Assembly (NCBI GenBank): GCA_002480495.1
Contig: DLCG01000017.1
Span: 473 to 64,472, forward strand
Source of the DNA: Rhodobiaceae bacterium UBA7804
GTDB taxonomy: Bacteria > Pseudomonadota > Alphaproteobacteria > Parvibaculales > Parvibaculaceae
Reading direction: 5' to 3'
Length of the DNA: 64,000 nucleotides
The notes under the pieces were generated by a model that was given only the letters and a program-made list of their open reading frames with translations, ran no database searches and was not told the origin of the DNA. Shown here one piece after another: positions 10,171 to 18,359 of the stretch (within the stretch, counting starts at the first letter, position 1; every line of letters starts with the position of its first letter). Position numbers and translations under genes: made by a program.

Positions 10171-11430
10171 TTACTCGGCGTCCAGACCATAGGCCGTGTG
10201 CAGCGCGCGCACGGCAAGCTCGGTATAGTCGGCAGCGATCAGTACACTGACCTTGATCTCCGATGTGGTGATCGCGAGAATGTTGATACCCTTCTCGGCC
10301 AGCGTCTTGAACATGGTCTGGGCAACGCCCGCATGGCTGCGCATCCCGATGCCGATGACGGAAACCTTCACGACATTCGTGTCGGTCTTCACTTCCTTGC
10401 AGCCGATCTCGGCCTGCGCCTTTCGGATAACATCCTCGGCGCGGGGAAGCTCGGCCTGCGGCACGGTGAAGGTCATGTCCGTGCTCTTGCCGTCATCGGA
10501 CACGTTCTGAATGATCATGTCGACATTGATTGAGTTTTCGGCGAGCGGACCGAAGATGCGGGCGGCCACGCCCGGCTTGTCCTCGACCTTCACAAGCGTC
10601 ACCTTCGCCTCGTCCTTGGAATAGGCGATGCCGCTCACGACCTGCTGTTCCACGATTTCATCCTCGTCGCAAACAAGAGTACCGGGGCCATTGCCGCCCG
10701 CGCCATAGGCGCTGTGCGGGGCGTCGGGCGCATCGAAGCTCGAGCGGACCTGCAGGCGCACCCGATGAACCATGGCAAGCTCGACGGAACGGGTCTGGAG
10801 GACTTTGGCGCCGAGAGACGCCATTTCCAGCATCTCTTCGTAGCTGATCTTATCAAGCTTTCGGGCCTTCGCAACGATGCGCGGGTCCGTCGTATAGACG
10901 CCGTCCACATCGGTATAGATATCGCAGATATCCGCCTTGATGGCGGCGGCCACGGCGACGGCGCTGGTGTCGGAACCGCCGCGGCCGAGCGTCGTGATTC
11001 TGTTGTCGGGACCGAGGCCCTGAAAACCGGCGATGACCGCGACCTGGCCCTGGGAAAGACGGTTGATGAGCTCCGTGCCGTCGATGTCGAGGATACGGGC
11101 AGCGCCATGCGCGCCGTCCGTGCGGATCGGTATCTGCCAGCCAAGCCAGGACCGCGCCGATATGCCGATGCGCTGAAGTTCGATCGAAAGCAGGGCGATC
11201 GTCACCTGCTCGCCGCTTGCGACGATGGTGTCGTATTCGCGCGCGTCGTGAAGCGGCGCCGTTTCACGCGCCCAGGCAACGAGCTGATTGGTCGTACCCG
11301 CCATGGCGGACACGACGACAGCGACCTGATGGCCCGCATCGACCTCGCGCTTCACATGCTGCGCAACATTGCGGATTCGCCCGATGTCGGCCACCGAGGT
11401 TCCGCCGAATTTCATGACCAGTCTGGCCAT
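10171..11430 (-). CDS. lysC: Aspartate kinase
   Basis: Phosphorylates aspartate at the head of the lysine, threonine and methionine pathways. The 419 residues show the kinase motif MKFGGTSV (5-12), the substrate loop GRGGSDTSAVA, and tandem ACT domains in the C-terminal third (from about 265) for feedback inhibition. The start is ATG at 11430 with GGAAGAGG upstream; the frame is open further upstream but without conserved sequence. It is monofunctional, with no homoserine dehydrogenase fusion. Divergent from ubiG. Confidence 0.97.
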   Translation of the reverse strand: MARLVMKFGGTSVADIGRIRNVAQHVKREVDAGHQVAVVVSAMAGTTNQLVAWARETAPLHDAREYDTIVASGEQVTIALLSIELQRIGISARSWLGWQIPIRTDGAHGAARILDIDGTELINRLSQGQVAVIAGFQGLGPDNRITTLGRGGSDTSAVAVAAAIKADICDIYTDVDGVYTTDPRIVAKARKLDKISYEEMLEMASLGAKVLQTRSVELAMVHRVRLQVRSSFDAPDAPHSAYGAGGNGPGTLVCDEDEIVEQQVVSGIAYSKDEAKVTLVKVEDKPGVAARIFGPLAENSINVDMIIQNVSDDGKSTDMTFTVPQAELPRAEDVIRKAQAEIGCKEVKTDTNVVKVSVIGIGMRSHAGVAQTMFKTLAEKGINILAITTSEIKVSVLIAADYTELAVRALHTAYGLDAE

Positions 11431-11649
11431 TGCCTCTTCCACTATTCTCGAGCCGGCCCCTCTCGTGCCGGCAAGGGGCCGCAGGAACCGGCGCGCTGGA
11501 CCAGACCGGGCCGAACGCCCTATATCATGACCTAGTGACAGGTGGACCCGCACCGCCGGGCGCGGCCATACATACAGGCCCCCGGGCAGAGCCGCAACCG
11601 GCGGTTGATGCCGGGAAAACCCTTATTGACGCTGGGGAAAGCTCGCGTA

Positions 11650-12441
11650 ATGGCCGATATGAAGATGAGCGAAGGACAATCCGGGGCGGCAGGAACGGCG
11701 CGAAGCGCTTCCAGCATCGATCCGCAGGAGGTCGCGCGCTTCTCGGCCATGGCAGCCGAATGGTGGGACCCGAACGGAAAATTCCGCCCGCTCCACAAAT
11801 TCAACCCGGTCCGCCTGACCTATATCCGCGAGCGCGTGATTGCCCATTTCGGCCTCGACGCGCACGCGATCCGCCCCTTCGAGGGGCTGCGTTTTCTCGA
11901 TATCGGTTGCGGCGGCGGACTTCTGTCCGAACCCATGGCAAGGCTCGGCGCAACGATGGTAAGCGCCGATGCGTCGGAGAAGAACATCAAGACCGCGAGC
12001 GTCCACGCCGCCGAGCAGGGGCTCGACATCGACTATCGCTGCACCACGGCGGAGGATCTGGCGGAAGCGGGCGAAACCTTCGACGTGATCCTGAACATGG
12101 AAGTGATCGAGCATGTGGCCGATCCGATGCGCTTCCTCGCCGATTGCGCGGGCATGCTGGATCCGGGCGGGCTCATGTTCGTCGCAACGCTCAACCGCAC
12201 CTTCAAGGCGCATGCGCTGGCGATTATTGGCGCGGAATATATTCTCGGCTGGCTGCCGCGCGGCACGCATGACTGGAAGAAGTTCATCACCACGAACGAA
12301 ATGGAGGCGGGCATCGCAGGCGCGGGCCTTCGCCTCAAGGAACTGACCGGGGTGAGCTATAATCCGCTCGCCGACAAGTGGTCGCTCGGACGCGACACGG
12401 ATGTGAACTACATGGCGCTCGCCGAACGGCCGGCCCGGTAG
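11650..12441 (+). CDS. ubiG: Ubiquinone biosynthesis O-methyltransferase UbiG
   Basis: Performs both O-methylations in ubiquinone synthesis, using S-adenosylmethionine. The 263 residues include SAM motif I FLDIGCGGGLL (82-92), the EHV motif after NMEVI, and the C-terminal segment KFITTNEMEAGIAGAGL usual in UbiG/Coq3. I start at ATG 11650 with GGGGAAAG upstream. A longer in-frame start at 11542 adds non-conserved sequence. Divergent from lysC across about 220 bases, which must hold both promoters. Confidence 0.96.
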   Translation: MADMKMSEGQSGAAGTARSASSIDPQEVARFSAMAAEWWDPNGKFRPLHKFNPVRLTYIRERVIAHFGLDAHAIRPFEGLRFLDIGCGGGLLSEPMARLGATMVSADASEKNIKTASVHAAEQGLDIDYRCTTAEDLAEAGETFDVILNMEVIEHVADPMRFLADCAGMLDPGGLMFVATLNRTFKAHALAIIGAEYILGWLPRGTHDWKKFITTNEMEAGIAGAGLRLKELTGVSYNPLADKWSLGRDTDVNYMALAERPAR

Positions 12442-12475
12442 GGAAAGGCGCCGAACGAATTCGCAAAGGGGGAAC

Positions 12476-12853
12476 ATGCGAAACTGGATGGGGATCTGCG
12501 CGGGCGCTCTGGCGCTTGCCGCGCTTGCGGGCTGCGAAGAAGGCAAGGACGCATTGGCGCCTGTAACGCTCACGCCGGAGCGAACGGAGCTCTACGCGAC
12601 AAGCTGCAAGACCTGCCACGAGGAACCGGCGACGGGCGCACCGCAGTCCCACGACACCCTGGCCTGGGCCCCGCGTATCGCGAAGGGAGACGACCAGCTA
12701 CTCGACAATATCGTGAACGGCTTCAATGGCATGCCGCCGCTTGGCCAGTGCATCGAATGCGGCGCTGAAGACTTCATCGCGCTGACGCATTTCATGGCCG
12801 CGCCTTCGGCGGCCGCGCTCGCGGAAGAAAATGAAGAAGGGGAAACAGAATGA
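12476..12853 (+). CDS. c-type cytochrome lipoprotein (cytochrome c5-like)
   Basis: A 125-residue monohaem cytochrome. The signal peptide ends in a lipobox LAGC (17-20), so it is probably anchored to a membrane by Cys20. The haem site is CKTCH (44-48), the likely axial Met is Met86 (NGMPPLG), and the Cys pair in QCIECG (92, 95) is typical of the cytochrome c5 class. The stop overlaps the start of the downstream FAD oxidase by four bases (ATGA, 12850-12853), so the two are co-translated. The obvious inference is that this cytochrome accepts electrons from that flavoenzyme. Confidence 0.9.
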   Translation: MRNWMGICAGALALAALAGCEEGKDALAPVTLTPERTELYATSCKTCHEEPATGAPQSHDTLAWAPRIAKGDDQLLDNIVNGFNGMPPLGQCIECGAEDFIALTHFMAAPSAAALAEENEEGETE

Positions 12854-14244
12854 CGCTCTCGCGCCGCCGCCTGCTGCAATATGCGGCTTCCGCTTCCGCG
12901 CTTGCCGCGACGGGAACCATTCCGGGCTCCATCGCAAGGGCCTTCGCGGCGGAAGAAGGAAAGCGCGTCATCCCCTGGAAGAACTGGTCCGGCGGCCAGA
13001 GCTGCACGCCGTCGATGCGCGTCGCGCCATCTGATGAAGCTGAACTTGCGAAGGTGATAGTGGAAAGCGCCGCGCCCATTCGCGCGGTAGGCGCGGGCCA
13101 CTCCTTCTCGGGCCTCGTGCCGACGGAGGGCACGCTCCTCTCGCTCGACCGCATGAGCGGGCTCGTCCGCGCCGACGCAGCGGCGGGCCGCGCGACCTTC
13201 AAGGCGGGCACACGGCTCGGCGCGACGGGCGCAGCGCTCGCGGAGAACGGTCTCGCGCTCGAGAACATGCCCGACATCAACAAGCAGACGATTGCAGGCG
13301 CGATCTCGACCGCCACGCATGGCACGGGCTCGGATATCGGCTCGCTCTCCACCTTTGTCGAGGGCATGCGGCTGATGACGGCCTCGGGAGAAGCCATCGA
13401 CATCGACGCAGAGAAGACGCCGGATCTTTTCCAGGCCGCGCGCGTATCGCTCGGCGCGCTCGGCATCGTGACGGAGACGACGCTCGCCGCACGCCCGCTC
13501 TACAAGCTGAAGCGGCGCACATGGACCGCACCCGTCGAGCAAATGCTCGATGAGGCGCCTGAACTATGGGCGAAGCACCGCAACTTCGAATTCTACTACA
13601 TCCCCTATTCGGGCATGACCATCGGCATCGTCAATGACGAGACGGAGGAAGCCGAAACGCCCGAACCCGTGAACGAGGACGATGACGGCCTGCGGCAGTT
13701 GCAGCAATTGCAGGACTGGCTCGGCTGGTCGCCTTCCGCGCGGCGCTGGGTGATCCAGAAGATTCTGGGCGGGATGGAGCCGGAGGAGCGCATCGACTAT
13801 TCGCACAAGACGCTCTCGACAGAACGCAATGTGCGCTTCAACGAGATGGAATATCACCTGCCGCGCGAGGCGGGACCCGAAGCGCTCAAGGAAATCATCG
13901 AAGCGATCGAGACGAACGATGTGGAAGTCTTCTTCCCGATCGAATTCCGCACCGTCGCGCCCGACGACATCTGGCTGAGCCCCTTCTACAGGCGCGAGAG
14001 CTGCTCCATCGCGGTGCACCGCTATCACGAAGAGGACTACACGCCCTATTTCAGCCTGATCGAGCCGATCTTCAGGAAGCATGAGGGTCGCCCGCATTGG
14101 GGCAAGCTCAATACGTTGAAGGCGGAGGATTTCGCGGGCCTCTATCCGAAGTGGAACGACTTTCTGGAAGTGCGCGCGGAACTCGACCCCGAGGGCAAGT
14201 TCCTCAATCCCTATCTGAGAGACGTCTTCGGTGTGAAAGCCTAG
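12850..14244 (+). CDS. Tat-exported FAD-linked aldonolactone oxidase/dehydrogenase-like protein
   Basis: A 464-residue VAO-type flavoprotein of the D-arabinono/L-gulono-lactone oxidase family. It begins with a twin-arginine signal (SRRRLLQ, 4-10; hydrophobic stretch to about 34). The FAD-binding domain contains AVGAGHSFSG with His84, the position that carries covalent FAD in the family, and NKQTIAGAISTATHGTG. The C-terminal ALO domain has the family HWGK motif (416-419). Relatives oxidise sugar lactones at C2. The substrate here is not known. Coupling to the preceding cytochrome suggests a periplasmic dehydrogenase that reduces cytochrome c rather than an oxidase. Confidence 0.88.
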   Translation: MTLSRRRLLQYAASASALAATGTIPGSIARAFAAEEGKRVIPWKNWSGGQSCTPSMRVAPSDEAELAKVIVESAAPIRAVGAGHSFSGLVPTEGTLLSLDRMSGLVRADAAAGRATFKAGTRLGATGAALAENGLALENMPDINKQTIAGAISTATHGTGSDIGSLSTFVEGMRLMTASGEAIDIDAEKTPDLFQAARVSLGALGIVTETTLAARPLYKLKRRTWTAPVEQMLDEAPELWAKHRNFEFYYIPYSGMTIGIVNDETEEAETPEPVNEDDDGLRQLQQLQDWLGWSPSARRWVIQKILGGMEPEERIDYSHKTLSTERNVRFNEMEYHLPREAGPEALKEIIEAIETNDVEVFFPIEFRTVAPDDIWLSPFYRRESCSIAVHRYHEEDYTPYFSLIEPIFRKHEGRPHWGKLNTLKAEDFAGLYPKWNDFLEVRAELDPEGKFLNPYLRDVFGVKA

Positions 14245-14684
14245 TTCACGCCGCGCCGCGGCGTGAGCGGAAGCGGCGCAACCTCGACGCCTTCCTCGAT
14301 CAGCTCGCGCGCCTCATCCAGCGTCGCCTCGCCATAGATATCGCGATGCTCGGTCTCGCCGTAATGGATGCGGCGCGCTTCCTCGGCGAAGGCATCGCCC
14401 ACATAGTCGCAATTCTCTTCGACATGTTTCTTCAGCGCGAGCATCATCATGCTCATCTTCTGCGCCAATTCGGCGGGCGCCGACGCCGCCACTTCGCTGG
14501 CCGCGCTCTTCTTTCCGATGCTTTTTCCGATTCTGGGAGCCATCAGCGCCTTGCGCACCTTCGGGCTGCCGCAATGCGGGCACAACACATCGCCGGATGC
14601 GACCTGCGCGTCGAACCCGTCCGACGAGGGAAACCAGCCGTCGAACTCATGGTCCTTCTCGCAGAGAAGCGCGTAGCGGATCAT
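14241..14684 (-). CDS. DUF1178 family protein
   Basis: A 147-residue protein with the DUF1178 pattern. MIRYALLCEKDHEFDGWF at the N-terminus includes Cys8, followed by a CPHCGS zinc-ribbon-like pair (Cys35, Cys38), and a C-terminal region with IHYGETEHRDIYGEAT. Function unknown; a metal-binding role is suggested by the cysteines. The ATG overlaps the stop of the nitrilase gene by four bases (14681-14684), so it is the last gene of the comF-grxC-nitrilase run. Its stop shares a CTAG with the stop of the convergent flavoprotein gene. Confidence 0.92.
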   Translation of the reverse strand: MIRYALLCEKDHEFDGWFPSSDGFDAQVASGDVLCPHCGSPKVRKALMAPRIGKSIGKKSAASEVAASAPAELAQKMSMMMLALKKHVEENCDYVGDAFAEEARRIHYGETEHRDIYGEATLDEARELIEEGVEVAPLPLTPRRGVN

Positions 14685-15544
14685 GACACGCGCCTCGCCT
14701 GCGCGGCTTCGGGAAGGATGAAGCCGCGATCATGCCCGAGGCTCGGCACCTTGCGGCGCGCGGATGCGATGCGTTCCATGTCGATCCCGGCAAGGATGAC
14801 ACCCGGCTCGTCATTCGCCGCTTCCGCGAGCACCTCGCCCCAGGGTGCGATGATGAGGCTGTGGCCATAGGTCTCGCGGCCGCATTCATGCTTCCCGCCC
14901 TGTGCGGGCGCAAAGACGAAGCAGCCCGTCTCGATGGCGCGCGCCCTCAGCAACGTGTGCCAATGCGCTTCACCGGTCTGGCGCGTGAAGGCGGCAGGCA
15001 CGGTGAGGAAGTCTGCGCCTGCCTGCGCGAGCGTGCGATAGAGCTGCGGAAAGCGGACATCGTAGCAGATGGTGAGGCCGATACGGCCCCAGGGAAGCCG
15101 CGCCAGAACAGCCTCGGCGCCCGGCTCGTAATTCCTGCTCTCGCGGTAGCTCTCGCCAACCTCAAGATCGACATCGAACATGTGGATCTTGTCATAGCTC
15201 GCCGCCACCTCGCCCTCCGGCGAGAGGAGGAAGGAGCGGTTCGCAACCTTCGCGTCGGACAATCGGATCGGTAGCGAACCCAGCAGCAGCCAGATCCCTT
15301 TTTCCTTCGCAAGCGCGCGGAAGGCGGCAAGAGCTTCGTCGTCTTTTTCCTCACGCGCCTTGTCGAAGAGGTCGCTCGTCCTGGTGACGAGAAGCGACGT
15401 CATTTCGGGCGTCATGACGAGGTCCGCGCCCTTGCTCGCCGCTTCGCGGACAAGCGTCTTCGCCGCGGCGATATTCTCCGCCACGTCGCAGGACGAGCGC
15501 ATCTGCACGCAGGCCGCCGTGAAGCTTGTGGGAGGCGCACTCAT
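14681..15544 (-). CDS. Carbon-nitrogen hydrolase (Nit-type amidase)
   Basis: A 287-residue nitrilase-superfamily amidase with the complete catalytic triad: Glu47 (MTPEMTS), Lys119 (ASYDKIHMFDVDL) and Cys160 (LTICYDVRFPQLYR). The DKIHMFDVDL segment is typical of the Nit1/Nit2 branch, whose members hydrolyse deaminated glutathione or omega-amides; its place next to a glutaredoxin gene fits glutathione-metabolite repair (inference). It starts three bases after grxC stops, so it is translationally coupled. Confidence 0.9.
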   Translation of the reverse strand: MSAPPTSFTAACVQMRSSCDVAENIAAAKTLVREAASKGADLVMTPEMTSLLVTRTSDLFDKAREEKDDEALAAFRALAKEKGIWLLLGSLPIRLSDAKVANRSFLLSPEGEVAASYDKIHMFDVDLEVGESYRESRNYEPGAEAVLARLPWGRIGLTICYDVRFPQLYRTLAQAGADFLTVPAAFTRQTGEAHWHTLLRARAIETGCFVFAPAQGGKHECGRETYGHSLIIAPWGEVLAEAANDEPGVILAGIDMERIASARRKVPSLGHDRGFILPEAAQARRVS

Positions 15545-15547
15545 GGT

Positions 15548-15805
15548 TCAGGCGGCGAGAAGCGGATCGAGCTTGCCCGCGGATTCCAGCGCGTAGAGAT
15601 CGTCGCAACCGCCGACATGGGTATCGCCGATGAATATCTGCGGCACTGTGTGCCGGCCATGCGCCCGGTTCATCATTTCCCGCCGCTTGTCGGCATCCAT
15701 ACCGACATCGATCTCCGTGAAGGAGACGCCCTTCTTCTGCAGCAGGCCTTTCGCCCGGTAGCAATAGGGGCACATCATCGTCGTGTAGATCGTTACATCC
15801 GCCAT
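15548..15805 (-). CDS. grxC: Glutaredoxin 3
   Basis: An 85-residue dithiol glutaredoxin with active site CPYC (12-15), the cis-proline region TVPQIFIG and the glutathione-binding GGCDDL. It reduces disulfides and ribonucleotide reductase at the expense of glutathione. I start at ATG 15805; the frame continues upstream to 15841 without conserved sequence. It lies between comF and the nitrilase on the minus strand; grxC next to comF is common in alphaproteobacteria. Confidence 0.96.
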   Translation of the reverse strand: MADVTIYTTMMCPYCYRAKGLLQKKGVSFTEIDVGMDADKRREMMNRAHGRHTVPQIFIGDTHVGGCDDLYALESAGKLDPLLAA

Positions 15806-15837
15806 GGGCGGCACTCCGTGAAAAAAAATCATGTCTA

Positions 15838-16605
15838 TCATATAGATGCGCCGCCCGCGGGAACAACCCGCGCAAGGCAGAGCACCGACACCTCGGCAGC
15901 GCCCGCCTGAAGGAGCGCGCGCGAGCAGGCCTCGGCCGTGGCGCCGGTGGTCATGACGTCATCCACCAGAACGACCTTTCGCCCGGCAAGCCTTGCCCCG
16001 GCGCCCTCGCGAACGGAAAAGGCCCGGGCGACGTTGCGGCGGCGCTGGTCGCCCGTCAGCCCTACCTGCGGCCTCGTCGCCCTCACCCGAATGAGGAGAT
16101 CCGGCTCATAGACGAGCCCCGCAAGCCGCGCGACCGCCCGGCAAAGTTCAGCCGACTGATTGAAGCGGCGGGTGAAGAGCCTGCGCCGATGGAGCGGCAC
16201 AGGCACCACCATGTCGGCCCCGGCGAGAATGTCCGAACCTGCGCGCAGAAGCCAGCGGGCAAAGGCCGGCGCGGCCTCCATGCGGTCCGAATATTTGAAG
16301 CGGTGGACGAGCCGCGCACTGGCGTCGCTGTAGCGCATGACGGCACGGGCCCGCGCATAGGGGGGCGGGTGAGCAATGGCGACGGCGCTGACCGCCCCCT
16401 CCCCCGCTTCATAGGGAAAGGGCATCCCCGTCACGGCACAAAAGGGCCGCTCGATGAAATCGACCTGATTCCAGCAGGAGCCGCAAAGCGCGGCATGCTC
16501 CGCAACGCCCCGGCCACAGGCAAGACAGAGCGGTGGCAGCACGGCATCGGCAAGGCCGAGAAGCCCCTTCTGCGCCTTTTCCACCCATGCCGCGAAAGCC
16601 GCCAT
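15838..16605 (-). CDS. comF: ComF family phosphoribosyltransferase-like protein
   Basis: A 255-residue ComF/GntX protein. It has an N-terminal double zinc ribbon (Cys27, Cys30, Cys41, Cys44) and a C-terminal type I phosphoribosyltransferase domain with the PRPP motif VVLVDDVMTTGAT (211-223). In naturally competent bacteria ComF helps DNA uptake; in many others the role is unknown. I start at ATG 16605, preceded by GAGGGGG; an in-frame ATG at 16641 is a weaker choice. Divergent from the methyltransferase gene, and first gene of a four-gene run. Confidence 0.9.
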   Translation of the reverse strand: MAAFAAWVEKAQKGLLGLADAVLPPLCLACGRGVAEHAALCGSCWNQVDFIERPFCAVTGMPFPYEAGEGAVSAVAIAHPPPYARARAVMRYSDASARLVHRFKYSDRMEAAPAFARWLLRAGSDILAGADMVVPVPLHRRRLFTRRFNQSAELCRAVARLAGLVYEPDLLIRVRATRPQVGLTGDQRRRNVARAFSVREGAGARLAGRKVVLVDDVMTTGATAEACSRALLQAGAAEVSVLCLARVVPAGGASI

Positions 16606-16690
16606 TGCCCCCTCTTCTTTTCTGCCTTTCGATCCTAGCATGGAGAGGGCGGCCTTGCGGCGAGGGCCTGGCGCAACCAATATGCGCGCC

Positions 16691-17629
16691 ATGCCAGAAA
16701 CACCTAGAGAAGCCGACCCCAGAATGCGCGTCTTCGACCGCCAGGTGCTCCGCCGCCGCCGCGACCGCGCGGCGGATCGATTTCCCGCGCATGACTTCCT
16801 GGTACGCCGCGCGGGCGAAGACATTGTCGACCGCATCGCTGGCGTGAACCGGAGCTTCGAGATCGCCGCCGATCTCGGCGCACATCGGGGCAGCCTGCGC
16901 ACGGCAACGGCTGACGCGGCGCTTCAGGACGGCAAGATCGGTACACTCATATCGGCCGATCTTTCGGCTGGCATGCTTGCCCATGCGGAAGGGGCAAGGG
17001 TCGTCGCGGATGAGGAAATGCTTCCCTTCGCCGACAAGAGCCTCAACCTGGTGACGAGCATTCTCTCGCTCCACTGGGTGAACGACCTGCCGGGCACGCT
17101 TATCCAGATCCGTCGTGCCCTGAAGCCGGACGGGCTCTTCATCGCCGCCCTCTTCGGCGGCGAGACGCTGACCGAACTCCGCCAGTCGCTGGCGGAGGCG
17201 GAGATCGAATGCGAAGGCGGCCTGTCGCCGCGCGTCTCGCCATTTGCCGATCTGCGCGATATGGGAGGCCTGCTGCAGCGCGCGGGCTTCGCCCTGCCCG
17301 TCGCCGACACGGACCGCGTGACCGTCCGCTATGCCGATCCGCTGAGACTGATGGCGGAACTGAGAGGCATGGGAGAGACGAACGCGCTGAGCGAGCGCAG
17401 GCGCACGCCGCTCAGACGCAGCACGCTCATACGCGCCGCGGAAATCTATCGCGAGAAGTTCGGATTGCCCGATGGCCGCGTGCCCGCGACCTTCGACATC
17501 GTCATCGTGACCGGATGGGCGCCGCATGAAAGCCAGCAGAAACCGCTTGCGCCGGGCAGCGCAAACACGCGGCTGGCGGATGCGCTCGGAACGGAGGAAC
17601 TGCCGGCCGGAGACAAGACGCCGCGCTAG
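16691..17629 (+). CDS. SAM-dependent methyltransferase, NDUFAF5-like
   Basis: About 312 residues. The N-terminus MRVFDRQVLRRRRDRAA, the SAM fold with LGAHRGSL in place of the usual glycine loop, and the C-terminal GWAPHESQQKPLAPGSA mark the alphaproteobacterial homologues of human NDUFAF5. That protein modifies an arginine of the complex I subunit NDUFS7 during assembly. The family is known; that this member serves complex I is inference. The start is uncertain: ATG 16691 and ATG 16682 are both possible, and neither has a clear ribosome site. Confidence 0.87.
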   Translation: MPETPREADPRMRVFDRQVLRRRRDRAADRFPAHDFLVRRAGEDIVDRIAGVNRSFEIAADLGAHRGSLRTATADAALQDGKIGTLISADLSAGMLAHAEGARVVADEEMLPFADKSLNLVTSILSLHWVNDLPGTLIQIRRALKPDGLFIAALFGGETLTELRQSLAEAEIECEGGLSPRVSPFADLRDMGGLLQRAGFALPVADTDRVTVRYADPLRLMAELRGMGETNALSERRRTPLRRSTLIRAAEIYREKFGLPDGRVPATFDIVIVTGWAPHESQQKPLAPGSANTRLADALGTEELPAGDKTPR

Positions 17630-17632
17630 GAA

Positions 17633-17809
17633 TCAGCTCAGGGCCGGCACGATCACATCGTTGTACATGGAGATCATCGCATCGCGGACCGTGCCGACAC
17701 CGGTCAGCACGGCGATACCGATGCCGGCAACGATAAGGCCGTATTCCACCGCGGTAGCGCCCTTTTCGTCGGCCCGGAACGCTCGCCAGAATTCAACAAC
17801 CTTCACCAT
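17633..17809 (-). CDS. Flp/Fap-type pilin component
   Basis: A 58-residue Flp-family pilin. Residues 1-18 form a short basic/polar leader, then GATAVEYGLIVAGIGIAVL gives the Gly-X4-Glu-Tyr prepilin peptidase site (Glu22-Tyr23) and the hydrophobic helix that packs the pilus core. A GGGGGCGAGG ribosome site precedes the ATG. It lies 29 bases downstream of the Nudix gene on the same strand and three bases from the end of the convergent methyltransferase gene. No Tad/Cpa assembly genes are in the window, so this pilin is an orphan here. Confidence 0.85.
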   Translation of the reverse strand: MVKVVEFWRAFRADEKGATAVEYGLIVAGIGIAVLTGVGTVRDAMISMYNDVIVPALS

Positions 17810-17838
17810 CCTCGCCCCCTTCGCCCTGCGGCACGCCC

Positions 17839-18273
17839 TTAAAGCAGGTCGCGCAATACCGCCACCAGCGGCTCATCCGCAGGCGGCATCGGGTATTCCC
17901 GAAGCTTCGCGGGAGATACCCATTTGAGCGCCTGCCCTTCGAGAGGGCTCACTTGTCCCTCCCACCGCCGGCATACATAAAGCGGCATCAGGAGGTGAAA
18001 CCCCTCATACTCGTGGCTCGCGAAGGTCAGCGGCGCAAGACAGGCCTTCGCGACGTCGATGCCGAGTTCCTCGCGCAATTCCCGGATGAGGCAGACCTCG
18101 GGCACCTCGCCCGGCTCGACCTTTCCGCCCGGAAACTCCCAGAGACCCGCCATCGGCTTGCCTTCGGGACGTCGGGCGAGAAGAACCCGCCCATCCGCAT
18201 CGACCAACGCACAGGCGGCGACGAGCACGAGCCGTTTCGGCTCACCCGCGACGCCTTTGCGTTCGTCTTCCAT
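17839..18273 (-). CDS. mutT: Nudix hydrolase, MutT type
   Basis: A 144-residue Nudix protein of the 8-oxo-dGTP diphosphatase type. The Nudix box runs from Gly50 to Ile72, with the Glu56, Arg64, Glu65, Glu68 and Glu69 positions all present. It removes oxidised dGTP so that it is not built into DNA. Length and the sequence AACALVDADGRVLLARRPEGK are typical of MutT. It follows argJ on the minus strand by 86 bases, an order frequent in alphaproteobacteria. Confidence 0.93.
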   Translation of the reverse strand: MEDERKGVAGEPKRLVLVAACALVDADGRVLLARRPEGKPMAGLWEFPGGKVEPGEVPEVCLIRELREELGIDVAKACLAPLTFASHEYEGFHLLMPLYVCRRWEGQVSPLEGQALKWVSPAKLREYPMPPADEPLVAVLRDLL

Positions 18274-18359
18274 GGTGAAATCTCCAGGTTAAGGCAGAAT
18301 GGAAGCTGCGCCGGAATGCCGCGCTTTGTGCGATCTTGGTTAAGATCGGGAAAACGCGC

